Positions 27,868-36,770 of a stretch of DNA of 64,000 nucleotides are shown in pieces. A program made the translations under genes and the position numbers. Source of the stretch: Pseudomonas kuykendallii (lineage in GTDB: Bacteria > Pseudomonadota > Gammaproteobacteria > Pseudomonadales > Pseudomonadaceae); the NCBI RefSeq assembly GCF_900106975.1, contig NZ_FNNU01000001.1, forward strand, positions 742,260 to 806,259, written 5' to 3'. The notes beneath the pieces are model-generated. The model saw only the letters and a program-made list of their open reading frames with translations, was not told where the DNA came from and made no database searches. How positions within the stretch are numbered: position 1 is the first letter of the stretch; each line of letters starts with the position of its first letter.

Positions 27868-29206
27868 TGATGGCCTTGCGCCCCATGCCGTAGTAGTCGA
27901 AGCCTTCGCGTTGCAGCTGCACCGGATCGTACTGGTTGCGCCCGTCGAGGATCAGCGGGCTCTTCAGCAGTTTCTTCAGGGCACGGAAATCCGGGTGGCG
28001 GAACGGCTTCCACTCGGTGACCAGCACCAGCGCGTCGGCATCGATGGCCGCTTCGTACTGGCCGTCGACGATTTCCAGATCGCCGTTGCTGAAATGCTCC
28101 GCGGGGAATTCGGCGCGGGCGGTCTCATGGGCGATTGGGTCGAACGCCTTCACCCTGGCGCCGGCGGCGATCAGGCTGTTGATCAGCACCACGCTGGGCG
28201 CTTCGCGCATGTCGTCGGTGCCCGGCTTGAACGACAGGCCCCAGACGGCGAAGGTGCGCCCGGCCAGGTCGCCGGAATAGTGGGTGACGATCTTGTTGAA
28301 CAGCGACTGCTTCTGCAGGTCGTTGCGCGCTTCCACCGCCTGCAGCAGCTTGGGCTCGAAGTCGTTCTGGTGGGCGATGCTGATCAGCGCCTTGACGTCC
28401 TTCGGGAAGCACGAGCCGCCGTAGCCGCAGCCGGCGTAGATGAAGTGATAGCCGATGCGCTGGTCCGAGCCGATGCCCAGGCGAACGTTCTCCACATCCA
28501 CGTCCAGACGCTCGCAGAGGCTGGCGACTTCGTTCATGAAGGAGATCTTTGTCGCCAGCATGGCGTTGGCGGCGTACTTGGTCATTTCCGCATCGCGGAT
28601 GCCCATGTACATGATCCGCGGGTGGTTACGCACGAAGGGCGCGTAGAGCTCGCCCATGACGCGCTTGGCGTGCTCGCTGCTGGTGCCGATGATGATCCGG
28701 TCGGGGTGCATGAAGTCGTCCACCGCGGCGCCTTCCTTGAGGAACTCGGGGTTGGACACCACTTCGAAATCGATCTCCACACCGCGCTGCTGCAGTTGCT
28801 CGGCGACCGCCGCGCGAACCTTGTCGCCGGTGCCGACCGGAACGGTGGACTTGTTCACCACGATGGCCGGGCGCGCCAGGTTGGCACCGATCTGCTTGGC
28901 CACTTCCAGCACGTAACGCAGGTCAGCGGAACCGTCCTCGCCGGGCGGGGTGCCGACGGCGATGAAGAACACGTCGGAGCTCTTCATCGCCTCGACCAGC
29001 GAGGTGGTGAACAGCAGTCGACCGGACTCGAAGTTGCTGGTGACGACGTTCTCGAGGCCCGGCTCGTAGATCGGCAGGATGCCTTTCTTGAGGTTCTCGA
29101 TCTTCTTCGGATCGACGTCGACACAGACGACGGTGTTACCCATTTCGGCGATGCAGGCGCCGGTGACGAGGCCTACATAGCCGGTTCCGATGACGGTGAT
29201 GTTCAT
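27857..29206 (-). CDS. ugd: UDP-glucose 6-dehydrogenase
   Basis: This 449-residue enzyme oxidises UDP-glucose to UDP-glucuronate with two NAD+. The Rossmann motif VIGTGYVGLVTGACIAEMGN is at the N-terminus. The catalytic Cys is in GCGYGGSCFPKDVKAL, and AVWGLSFKPGTDDMREAPS starts the UDP-binding domain. It supplies glucuronic acid, making the polymer probably acidic. Confidence 0.95.
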   Translation of the reverse strand: MNITVIGTGYVGLVTGACIAEMGNTVVCVDVDPKKIENLKKGILPIYEPGLENVVTSNFESGRLLFTTSLVEAMKSSDVFFIAVGTPPGEDGSADLRYVLEVAKQIGANLARPAIVVNKSTVPVGTGDKVRAAVAEQLQQRGVEIDFEVVSNPEFLKEGAAVDDFMHPDRIIIGTSSEHAKRVMGELYAPFVRNHPRIMYMGIRDAEMTKYAANAMLATKISFMNEVASLCERLDVDVENVRLGIGSDQRIGYHFIYAGCGYGGSCFPKDVKALISIAHQNDFEPKLLQAVEARNDLQKQSLFNKIVTHYSGDLAGRTFAVWGLSFKPGTDDMREAPSVVLINSLIAAGARVKAFDPIAHETARAEFPAEHFSNGDLEIVDGQYEAAIDADALVLVTEWKPFRHPDFRALKKLLKSPLILDGRNQYDPVQLQREGFDYYGMGRKAINAA

Positions 29207-29300
29207 GGAGAGGTCCCTGATTTAGACAAGATGTAGTCGTGGCAGGCGCCGGGCGAACGGCGCCGCGAAGCGACGAGGCGGCCCTTGGGACCGCCGCGGC

Positions 29301-30698
29301 TCAGTAGATGTTCCGCGAGAACAGCGTGAAGGGCGTCTTGATCAGGATCTTGATGTCCAGCCAGAGCGACCAGTGATTGATGTAAGCGAGGTCTTTCTCG
29401 ACCCGCTGCTGCATTTTCTCGACGGTCTCGGTTTCGCCGCGATGGCCGGTGACCTGCGCCAGACCGGTGATGCCCGGCTTGATTCGGTGGCGCGCCATGT
29501 AGGCCATGATCTTGTCGCTGTAGTACTGGTTATGGGTGACCGCGTGGGGGCGCGGACCGACCAGCGCCATCTCGCCGCGCAGCACGTTGAACAGCTGCGG
29601 CAGCTCGTCGATGGAGGTGCGCCGCAGGAAGGCGCCGACACGGGTGACGCGAGGATCGTCGCGCGAGGCCTGGCGCACCACCTTGTCGTCCTGGTGGACG
29701 AACATGGAGCGGAATTTCCACACCTTGATCACTTCGCCGTTCCAGCCGTGCCGCGGCTGCAGGAAGAACACCGGGCCGGGGGAGGACAGCTTCACCGCGA
29801 TCGCCGCGGCGATCAGCACCGGGCTGAGCAGTACGATGGCCATCAGCGCCAGGCTGCGATCGAGCAGCTCCTTGCTGAACACGGCCGCCGGGTGCGAACT
29901 GAGCGGGCTTTCGTTGAGGTAGATCGCCGGCAGCTGCTCGATCTGCGAGATCGACTGGTTGAGCAGCATCATGCTGCCGAAGTCCGGCACCCAGACCACA
30001 TCCACGCTCATGTCGAGCAGGTCGATGTAGAGGCTTTCGATCTGCGCGATCTTGTCCAGGTTCAGGGCGATGTAGACCCGACGCACGCCATTGCGATCGA
30101 TGATGTTGCGCAGCTCGGAGAGACCGGAAAGCACCGGGAACTGACCTTCCTGATGCGGCTCGGCTTCGGCTTCCGGCGCGATCAGGCCGATCAGCGGAAC
30201 GCGGTTCGAGACGCTCAGGCGCTCGGCCAGGGTCAGCGCCAGCGGGCAGGTGCCGATGATCACCGAGGTGCGTTCGTTGCGCAGTTTGCGCGAGTGCAGC
30301 GAGGCCAGGTAGCGCAACGGAATGAAGCTCAGCGACTGCACGGCCAGGCCGAGCACGCCCCACAGCAACACCAGCTCGCGGGAGAACATCTCGGTGCTGC
30401 CACTGACGAAGGCGATGAACATCAGCCCGCTGAGCAGGGTGAACCAGCCCGCCGCGAGACGGCCGAGGCCGGAACGGTAGCTGTCACGCTTGTGGTAGAC
30501 GCGCCACAGCGTGTACGCCGGCACCGAGCCGAGGACCGTAAGGATCATCAGCACGCGGTACTCCGTCGGAATCTGGTCGTAACGCTGGTCGACCATGACA
30601 TAGAGCACCAGGTTGGCCAGGGTAATGCCGCATAGCCATTGACCCCAGAAGGTAAGACCACGCCGGTTCACGGCTGGGTTGGTACGTTCAGCGATCAT
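29301..30698 (-). CDS. Undecaprenyl-phosphate sugar-1-phosphate transferase, WcaJ type
   Basis: This 465-residue polyprenyl-phosphate hexose-1-phosphate transferase starts the repeat unit, most likely with glucose-1-phosphate. It has N-terminal membrane segments, a Rossmann-like CoA_binding_3 middle domain (TSVIIGTCPLALTLAERL) and the bacterial sugar-transferase domain. That last domain has KELLDRSLALMAIVLLSP, VWKFRSMFVHQDD, FLRRTSIDELPQLFNVLRGEM, LVGPRPHA and RHRIKPGITGLAQV. The stop overlaps nothing downstream; a 94-bp GC-rich gap with short hairpins separates it from ugd. Galactose as first sugar cannot be excluded. Confidence 0.92.
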   Translation of the reverse strand: MIAERTNPAVNRRGLTFWGQWLCGITLANLVLYVMVDQRYDQIPTEYRVLMILTVLGSVPAYTLWRVYHKRDSYRSGLGRLAAGWFTLLSGLMFIAFVSGSTEMFSRELVLLWGVLGLAVQSLSFIPLRYLASLHSRKLRNERTSVIIGTCPLALTLAERLSVSNRVPLIGLIAPEAEAEPHQEGQFPVLSGLSELRNIIDRNGVRRVYIALNLDKIAQIESLYIDLLDMSVDVVWVPDFGSMMLLNQSISQIEQLPAIYLNESPLSSHPAAVFSKELLDRSLALMAIVLLSPVLIAAAIAVKLSSPGPVFFLQPRHGWNGEVIKVWKFRSMFVHQDDKVVRQASRDDPRVTRVGAFLRRTSIDELPQLFNVLRGEMALVGPRPHAVTHNQYYSDKIMAYMARHRIKPGITGLAQVTGHRGETETVEKMQQRVEKDLAYINHWSLWLDIKILIKTPFTLFSRNIY

Positions 30699-31462
30699 GA
30701 TGATCCCTCTTTTTTACATATTTGCCGCTTTGCTCGGATGTCCTCGCTCAAGCTCCAGCAGAGCGGGACGTTCAGCCCGGCGCGTTGCGCAAGGCCATAT
30801 AAATTCTGTGCTTCGGGGTAGCTGTAGCCGACGGTACGGGCGGCGGCCTTGAGCGTCAGCACGCGCTGTTCGGTGGTCAGCGATGGCCAGCCTTCGAAGC
30901 CGATGCGGGCCAGGTCGCGGTCCATCTCGATGCGATTGGCGCCCAGGGCACTGGAGCGCGACAGTGCATCGGCGAACTCGTCGTCGAATGCCTGCTGGCT
31001 GAGCTTGGTGCTGGCCAGGCGCAGCCAGGTCCACGGCCAGCCCGGACGAACCGCCAGCGACGCGCGGTAGGTCTCCAGTGCCGCCTGGCGCGAAGCCTGG
31101 GCCTCGGCCGCACCGTAGGGTGCGTCGGCGTTTTCCCAGCTGAGCACCCGGCCGAGCCGATCGAGGTACTCGCCGTTGGGCGCCGGAAAGCGCTCGATGG
31201 CGTGCTCGGCCGCCTGACGTCCCGCCGCCAGGGTTTCGGCGTCGGGCATGCCCTTGGCTTCCCAACTCTGCAGGAAGCGTTCGGCGCGATAGCTGTCGAT
31301 GCCGGCCCGCATCATCGTCCAGGACAGACCGATCACCAGCGCGGCGAGCGGCAGCATGCCGATGCAGATGGCACGGTACAGCGGTGTCTGTTGGGTCGGC
31401 TCGGAGCGGCGCGACCTACGCTTTGCGGCGCGGCCATGCGCCAGAACAGGAGACTCGGTCAT
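30695..31462 (-). CDS. VpsP-like membrane-anchored polysaccharide biosynthesis protein
   Basis: This 255-residue protein has one N-terminal membrane segment (about 29-50, RAICIGMLPLAALVIGLSW) after a basic cytoplasmic head, then a helical, TPR-like periplasmic part (WPWTWLRLASTKLSQQAFDDEF). The arrangement and its place among export genes resemble VpsP of the Vibrio vps locus, whose biochemical role is unknown. It overlaps the WcaJ-type gene by 4 bp. The name is by context and general pattern. Confidence 0.65.
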   Translation of the reverse strand: MTESPVLAHGRAAKRRSRRSEPTQQTPLYRAICIGMLPLAALVIGLSWTMMRAGIDSYRAERFLQSWEAKGMPDAETLAAGRQAAEHAIERFPAPNGEYLDRLGRVLSWENADAPYGAAEAQASRQAALETYRASLAVRPGWPWTWLRLASTKLSQQAFDDEFADALSRSSALGANRIEMDRDLARIGFEGWPSLTTEQRVLTLKAAARTVGYSYPEAQNLYGLAQRAGLNVPLCWSLSEDIRAKRQICKKEGSS

Positions 31463-31495
31463 GGGCGTTGTTTCTGTGGGGGTCCATGTGATTGA

Positions 31496-32260
31496 TCAAG
31501 CGGTGGAAAGTTCGGCTTTCAGGTCGGCGGTCTGCGCAGCGAAATGGCCCTGCGCGATCTTCCAGGGCGTATCCAGCACCAGCGCCTCGGCCTTGCGGTC
31601 ACCGACGATGCGCGCCGCGTGATCGCGTCCGCAGGCCAGTTCCGGTGGTCGGTGCTGCAGGTTGTGGGCGTCGCTGGCGATGATCGTCGCCAGGTCTTCC
31701 TCGAGGATCGCGTGGGCCAGCCGCCGCGCCGGTTCGCCGAATTTCCCGGCGACCGATCCGGCGGTCAGCTGCAGCAGGCAACCCTGCAGCACGAACGGCT
31801 TGAGCTTCGACGGCATATGCATCAGCGCCTTGTTGCGCTCCGGGTGGGCGATCAGCGGAACGATGCCCTTGCCGATCAGCCACTGGGTCATGCGCTCGGC
31901 GCCGAACGGAATCTCCGCATGCGGGAACTCCAGCAGCAGGACCCGTTTGCCCTGCCATTCGCCGAGGAACGGGATGCTGCCATCGCAGATGCCGTTCATC
32001 ATTTCGCTGCCGAAACGGACTTCGGCGGCGGCGCTCACCCGCAAGTCGATGCCGGCGCCTTTGAGCGCGTCGGCGAAGGCCTTGCAGACCTGCCGGATGT
32101 TGCCGGCGTCGTTGTCGTAACGACCAGGATGCATGTGCGGCGTGCAGACCATGTGCGTGATGCCATTTCCCACCGCCACGCGGGCGAGGGTCAGGGCGGT
32201 CGGCATGTCTGGCGCGCCGTCGTCGATACCGGGAAGCAGATGACTGTGCAGGTCGATCAT
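31496..32260 (-). CDS. CpsB/CapC-type protein-tyrosine phosphatase (PHP fold)
   Basis: This 254-residue metal-dependent phosphatase begins MIDLHSHLLPGIDDGAPDM, with the metal-binding HxH, and continues with HMVCTPHMHP, LLLEFPHAEIPF, PLIAHPERNKAL and IIASDAHN, all PHP metal-site motifs. It removes phosphate from the tyrosine-rich tail of the Wzc kinase next door, a cycle needed for polymer assembly. The use of a PHP-type enzyme rather than a Wzb-type low-molecular-weight phosphatase is common in Pseudomonas, Vibrio and Gram-positives. Confidence 0.92.
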   Translation of the reverse strand: MIDLHSHLLPGIDDGAPDMPTALTLARVAVGNGITHMVCTPHMHPGRYDNDAGNIRQVCKAFADALKGAGIDLRVSAAAEVRFGSEMMNGICDGSIPFLGEWQGKRVLLLEFPHAEIPFGAERMTQWLIGKGIVPLIAHPERNKALMHMPSKLKPFVLQGCLLQLTAGSVAGKFGEPARRLAHAILEEDLATIIASDAHNLQHRPPELACGRDHAARIVGDRKAEALVLDTPWKIAQGHFAAQTADLKAELSTA

Positions 32261-32297
32261 GATGAGTGCGCTACGTGATGAATCGCCCGAGGGGTCC

Positions 32298-34541
32298 TTA
32301 CGCTTTCTCTTCGCCGTTGCTGTAACCGTAGTGGTCGTAGTAGCCGCTGTAGCTGCCGTGTTTCGCGGCCTTCTGTACGTCCACCTGGTTGAGCACCACG
32401 CCAGTGAGCGGCGCGCCGCTCTGCAGCAGTTGGCCGATGCCTTTCTGCGCCAGCGGGATCGCCGTGCTTTCCGACTTGATCACATAGATCACCGCGTTGG
32501 CGAAGGTCGACAGCAGGGTGGCGTCGCTGACCGCCTGGCTCGGCGGCGAATCGACGATGATGCGGTCATAGCGCTCCTTGGTGATTTCCAGGAACTTCGC
32601 GAAGCGTGGCGAGGCCAGCAGTTCGAGCGGGTTCGGCGGCACCACACCGGCCGGCAGCATGTCGACATTGCCGACGGTCTGGATGCAGTCTTCGGCCTTC
32701 GCCGTGCCGGCGATCAGGTTGGCCAGGCCAGGCGCGCCGACCGGGAAGTCGAAGCTCTTGGCCAGGGTCGGCCGACGCAGGTCGGCGTCGATCAGCAGCA
32801 CGCGCTCCAGCTGGCCCATGGCGAACGCCAGGTTGGCGGCCACGGCGCTCTTGCCCTCGCCGGGAACGGACGAGGTGATCACCACGACCTTGTGCGGCTG
32901 GCTCATGTCGCTGAGCATCACGCTGGTACGAATGGTCCGGATCGCCTCGCAGAAGCGCTTGTCCTGGCTCTGCTCGAACTGGTGGGCGATCTGCATGCGG
33001 CTCTTCTTCGGGATCAGCGGAACGATGCCGAGTACCGGCAGGTTCAGCTTGGTCTCGACGTCTTCCGGCGACTTGAAGGTGTTGTTGATCACATCCAGCA
33101 GCAGCGCCAGGCCGACACCGACGACCAGCGACATGAAGGCGGCGATGACGATGATCAGGCGCTTGTTCGGCGCGCTGGGCTCGATCGGCGCGATGGCGGT
33201 GTCGACGATGCGCGCGTTCGACGAGTTCATGTCCGAGGTCGCTGCGGTTTCCTGCATGCGGGTCATGAAGGTGTCGTACAGGGTGCGGTTGCTGTCGACG
33301 TCACGCTGCAGTTCACGCAGTTTGAATTCCTTGCGCGAAATGTCCTGGATCTGCGCCTTGTTCTTGTTGAACGAGGAGTCCAGCGAGTTCTCGTTGGCGA
33401 CGGCCAGCTGATAGTTGCGCTCGATACCGGCGACAACCTGGTCGACCTGGGTCTGCAGGCTGGCTTTCGCCGCGCTGAGGTCGGAACGGGCGGCGATCAT
33501 CGACGGGTGGTTTTCCCCGTAACGACGCGACAGCTCCTCGACCTTGGCGCGGGCACGGGCCTCTTCCGCCTTGAACTGCTGGATCAGCGGGTTGCTGAGC
33601 ACCGCAGGGACGCTGGTCAGGCGATCGAGCCCGGCCTTGCGCATGGTTTCGACCTGACGGAACTGGCTCTCGGCTTCGGCGCGCGCCCGGCGGGCGTCGA
33701 TCATGCGGTCGCCAGTGACCGACAACGTGTTGGCGCTGATGGTCGACACGCCACCGACGTCCACCAGGCCCTCCGCTTCGCGATAGGCCTGCAGCTTGTC
33801 CTCGGCGCTTTGCAGGGTGGCGCGCAGCTCGGTCAACCGGGTGTTCATCCAGTTGGTCGAAGCCAGCGACATTTCCATCTGCGACTCGAGCTGCTTCTCG
33901 ATGTAGCTCTGCGCCAGGGCGTTGGCGACCATCGCGGCGGTCAGCCGGTCAGGCATTTCCACGGCGACGTTGACCAGCTGGCTCTTGCCCTCGGCCCAGA
34001 CTTCGGTCCGATGCATCAGGTTCTGGGTCACGGCATCGAAGATTTCCGCATCGGTCATCGGCTTGTCTTCGTCATCCCCACTGGGGACCGCACCGGGAAT
34101 CAGGCTGTCGATGCTGAAGCGCTTGACCAGGCCGGCGATGTTGATCAGCGGCTGCGGCTGCTGGCGCGGATCGAAATCCGGGTGCTCGGTGAGGCGCAGG
34201 TCGCGAACGACCTTCTCCGCCACGCCGCGGCTCTGGATCAGGCTCAGCTGGGTCTGCAGGAACTCGCTGATGCCCGAGCTCTGGTCGGTGATCGGCTGGA
34301 AGGTCAACGGCTGGTTGCCCTTGGGTTCGATCATTACCGTGGCCGAGGCCTTGTAGAGCGGCTTGATGCTCATCATCAGCAGCGAGGTCAGCAGCGTGAC
34401 CACCAGCACCAGGGTGAGGATCCCCCACTTGCGCGACCAGATGGCGCGCCAGATGCGTCGCAGGTCGATGAAGTCGTTGTCATCCTCCAGGGAGGCATGC
34501 GGCAACGCCCGGTCCTTCTGGCTAATACTTTCCAAGATCAT
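32298..34541 (-). CDS. wzc: Wzc-type polysaccharide co-polymerase and tyrosine autokinase
   Basis: This 747-residue inner-membrane protein has a Wzz domain with a first membrane segment (ILTLVLVVTLLTSLLMMS), a long periplasmic coiled-coil region and a second membrane segment (LIIVIAAFMSLVVGVGLALL). The cytoplasmic BY-kinase has Walker A SSVPGEGKSAVAANLAFAM, Walker A' VLLIDADLRRP and Walker B IIVDSPPS. The C-terminus is a five-tyrosine cluster, GSYSGYYDHYGYSNG, the autophosphorylation site. It controls chain length and gates export. The start overlaps the stop of the export-protein gene by one base. Confidence 0.95.
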   Translation of the reverse strand: MILESISQKDRALPHASLEDDNDFIDLRRIWRAIWSRKWGILTLVLVVTLLTSLLMMSIKPLYKASATVMIEPKGNQPLTFQPITDQSSGISEFLQTQLSLIQSRGVAEKVVRDLRLTEHPDFDPRQQPQPLINIAGLVKRFSIDSLIPGAVPSGDDEDKPMTDAEIFDAVTQNLMHRTEVWAEGKSQLVNVAVEMPDRLTAAMVANALAQSYIEKQLESQMEMSLASTNWMNTRLTELRATLQSAEDKLQAYREAEGLVDVGGVSTISANTLSVTGDRMIDARRARAEAESQFRQVETMRKAGLDRLTSVPAVLSNPLIQQFKAEEARARAKVEELSRRYGENHPSMIAARSDLSAAKASLQTQVDQVVAGIERNYQLAVANENSLDSSFNKNKAQIQDISRKEFKLRELQRDVDSNRTLYDTFMTRMQETAATSDMNSSNARIVDTAIAPIEPSAPNKRLIIVIAAFMSLVVGVGLALLLDVINNTFKSPEDVETKLNLPVLGIVPLIPKKSRMQIAHQFEQSQDKRFCEAIRTIRTSVMLSDMSQPHKVVVITSSVPGEGKSAVAANLAFAMGQLERVLLIDADLRRPTLAKSFDFPVGAPGLANLIAGTAKAEDCIQTVGNVDMLPAGVVPPNPLELLASPRFAKFLEITKERYDRIIVDSPPSQAVSDATLLSTFANAVIYVIKSESTAIPLAQKGIGQLLQSGAPLTGVVLNQVDVQKAAKHGSYSGYYDHYGYSNGEEKA

Positions 34542-35080
34542 CAGAAGAATCCCTGCTCAATATTGATGGTGTCGCCCGGGTTCACCAGGGTGTCCAGCGT
34601 CGCTTTTTCAGGTTTGCGGGTGCTGTCGGCGCCGCGAATGATGGTCATGCGCTTGGTCGATGCGCGTTCGCTGAGGCCACCGGCCAGGGCGATCGCACGG
34701 TCGAGGGTCAGGCCGGGCTGATAGGGATAGCCTCCAGGCAACTTCACTTCGCCGCTGATGTAGAACTCGCGGTAATTGATCACGCTGACGGAAACGCGGG
34801 GGTCGACCAGGTAGCCGTCCTTGAGTTTTAGCGTCAGCAGCTTCTCGATCTCGCCGGTGGTCTTGCCCTTGGCCTGGACCTCGCCGACGAAGGGGTAGGA
34901 GAAGGTGCCCGCGTCGTTCAGGCGGATTTCGGCGAAGCTCAGATCGGGCTCGCCGAACACGTTGACCTTGATCACGTCGCCGGAGCTGAGGCGATAACCC
35001 GCATCGGCGGCGCTGGCGACGGCGCCATAGCCGAACAACAGAATCAGGCTGAAGAACTTGAGTAGAGTGCGAATGGACAT
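34541..35080 (-). CDS. Short Wza-type polysaccharide export protein (OPX), periplasmic
   Basis: This 179-residue protein has a Sec signal ending GAVASA before ADAGYRLSSGDVIKV. It contains the poly-export domain (FSYPFVGEVQAKGKTTGEIE, VDPRVSVSVINYREFYISGEV) and one SLBB-like domain (AIALAGGLSERASTKRMTIIRG). It is half the length of E. coli Wza, has no lipobox and no C-terminal helix for an outer-membrane pore. AAGGA upstream supports 35080; an ATG at 35149 would remove the signal peptide. It likely works with the adjacent barrel protein, as VpsN with VpsM. Confidence 0.9.
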   Translation of the reverse strand: MSIRTLLKFFSLILLFGYGAVASAADAGYRLSSGDVIKVNVFGEPDLSFAEIRLNDAGTFSYPFVGEVQAKGKTTGEIEKLLTLKLKDGYLVDPRVSVSVINYREFYISGEVKLPGGYPYQPGLTLDRAIALAGGLSERASTKRMTIIRGADSTRKPEKATLDTLVNPGDTINIEQGFF

Positions 35081-35135
35081 GCGCGCGATTTCCTTGGCGA
35101 ACTGACTGTTTCCGGCGTTGAGTGCCACCCGGGCT

Positions 35136-36290
35136 TCAGAGGCTGACATCGAAACTCACCATGTAAATGTTGCGGACGTAACCCTCGGTATCGAGGCTGG
35201 AATCGTTTTTCAGGTGACGGTAGCCGAGCCCGATGTCCAGCCAGCGCAGCATGGCGTAGGTCACGCCGACGCCGTAGGAGCTGCGCTTGTCGGTACGGTC
35301 GACCGCCTCGTACTCGCGATCGGAGTAGCGGTAGTTGAGATCGGTGGCGATGCGCGAGGTCCACTCGTGCTTCCAGCCCAGCGTGGTGGTGGTGTCGTGC
35401 ACGGTGGTGGCGCCATCGTCGCCTTCGTCGAACGCGCGACGGGTGTCCAGGCTGAAGGTCGAATAGGTGCGCGGCTTGTAGGCGACACCCACTTCCCACA
35501 TCGGGCTGGTGTAATCCTTGACGTCGCTCGAGTCGAAGTTCTTGCGCTCGGCGCCGAAGCGGATCGCGCCGGAGGTCTTCTTGGTGGCTTCCCAGGTCGC
35601 GCCGACCAGGGCTGCCGTATCGGTGCTGTCGCGTTCGCTGTTCTGCTGCAGGTAATCGAAGGTCGCGTGGCGCAGCTCGCCGAGTACACGGGTGCGTGCA
35701 CCGAGGCGGTGGTACCAGGTGCCGACCAGAGCGGTGGAGTCGTATTCCTGGTCCTCGTTGAGGTTGCCGCTGTTCTGATAGCGACGCTCCAGATAGTTCG
35801 CCCCGAAGTCCAGCTGGTTGCGCGCGGTCTGCGCGCCATAGGTGTAACCGACACCTACGTTCTTCAGCGTGTACTTGTCGTTTTCATCGATCTCGGCGGT
35901 GTCCGAGGTCTCTTCGACCTTGTGATAGCCGACATCCCAGCGCAGGCGATTGCGCGCGGTGAATTCCAGAACGCTCTTGAGCGTCAGGTGGTGATCGGTA
36001 TGGCTGACCTGGGAATCCGAGTGGTAGTTCTTGTCGTCCAGCTCGTATTTGAGCTGGTAGCCGCTTTTGCCGGTTTCCGCGCTCAGAAGGAAGGTCGGAT
36101 TGATGTTGGTAATCCAGGAGGATTCCTCATCGGTCTTGCGTCCGCGAATGTTGTCGTCGTAACTCTCGCTGACGAACAGGGTCGGCGTGAAGTCGAAGCC
36201 CGCCACATCGATGCTCTGAGGCTCGGTGGCAGCGGCGTTGAACGACATGGAACCGGCGAACGTGGCAGCCATTACCTTGGGTATTTTCAT
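35136..36290 (-). CDS. Outer-membrane beta-barrel partner of the export protein
   Basis: This 384-residue protein has a signal peptide ending SFNAAA, then alternating aromatic/polar strands (LKYELDDKNYHSD, LRWDVGYHKVEETSD, LDFGANYLERRYQ, LNYRYSDREYEAV, LDIGLGYRHLKNDSS) and a terminal strand IYMVSFDVSL. This is the pattern of the VpsM / Wzp-like barrels found next to short OPX proteins, which are thought to form the outer-membrane exit that a full-length Wza would supply itself. The family assignment is from pattern and neighbours. It overlaps the longer frame of the export gene but not its chosen start. Confidence 0.85.
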   Translation of the reverse strand: MKIPKVMAATFAGSMSFNAAATEPQSIDVAGFDFTPTLFVSESYDDNIRGRKTDEESSWITNINPTFLLSAETGKSGYQLKYELDDKNYHSDSQVSHTDHHLTLKSVLEFTARNRLRWDVGYHKVEETSDTAEIDENDKYTLKNVGVGYTYGAQTARNQLDFGANYLERRYQNSGNLNEDQEYDSTALVGTWYHRLGARTRVLGELRHATFDYLQQNSERDSTDTAALVGATWEATKKTSGAIRFGAERKNFDSSDVKDYTSPMWEVGVAYKPRTYSTFSLDTRRAFDEGDDGATTVHDTTTTLGWKHEWTSRIATDLNYRYSDREYEAVDRTDKRSSYGVGVTYAMLRWLDIGLGYRHLKNDSSLDTEGYVRNIYMVSFDVSL

Positions 36291-36344
36291 AGTTGCTCGA
36301 ATCCATTCTCACGAAGGAATAAGGACGATTGGAATACAGATGGA

Positions 36345-36377
36345 CCGCGGTCCCGGGTCTTGGCCCGGGTACCGCGG
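36345..36377 (-). terminator. Strong GC-rich hairpin between the second small gene and the barrel gene
   Basis: CCGCGGTCCCGGG pairs with CCCGGGTACCGCGG through a single bulged base, with a 6-base loop. It is very stable but lacks a clean T tract on the minus strand. It may be a pause, a partial terminator or an RNA 3'-end stabiliser inside the operon. Confidence 0.5.
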
Positions 36378-36384
36378 CCATCAC

Positions 36385-36726
36385 TCAACTTGCGCTAGCT
36401 ACCGGGCCACCCGGGGCGCAACCACCGGGTGTAGTGCCAGGATGGCCGTTCCAGTTGCCGTGCGAGGGCAACGAGGGCGCATTTTTCAACTTGTCGTAAG
36501 CAGCCGCGAGGGTCAGACGCGCGAGCGCGTTGAGGTCCGCGAGGCTTTTCAGCGCAAGATGACTATCGACGGGGCTTGCCCACGGGCTGCTGTAGCTCTT
36601 GCTTACGATCAACTTGGAACCGAGATCGATCCGGCCCAGATTGATGCCACCGAAGTTGGTGGCAGAAGCATTGAACGACAGCGACGCGACGGAGGCGAAA
36701 GCCACGACCTTTAGCGTTTTCATCAT
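36385..36726 (-). CDS. Small secreted protein of unknown function, second gene after ops
   Basis: This 113-residue protein has a signal peptide (MKTLKVVAFASVASLSFNASA) and the mature start TNFGGINLGRIDLGSKL. The middle is helical (HLALKSLADLNALARLTLAA) and a Gly/Pro/His-rich tail ends CAPGGPVASAS. I do not recognise a family. The tail ends like that of the neighbouring small protein (GPxASAS), although the codons differ. The start is uncertain: paired ATGs at 36723 and 36726 give the signal peptide, while an ATG at 36741 adds five residues. It lies between two hairpins in the exopolysaccharide operon. Confidence 0.72.
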   Translation of the reverse strand: MMKTLKVVAFASVASLSFNASATNFGGINLGRIDLGSKLIVSKSYSSPWASPVDSHLALKSLADLNALARLTLAAAYDKLKNAPSLPSHGNWNGHPGTTPGGCAPGGPVASAS

Positions 36727-36770
36727 GATTGGAGATTCCATTCACACGTTTTTATAAGAAGCACGCTGGC

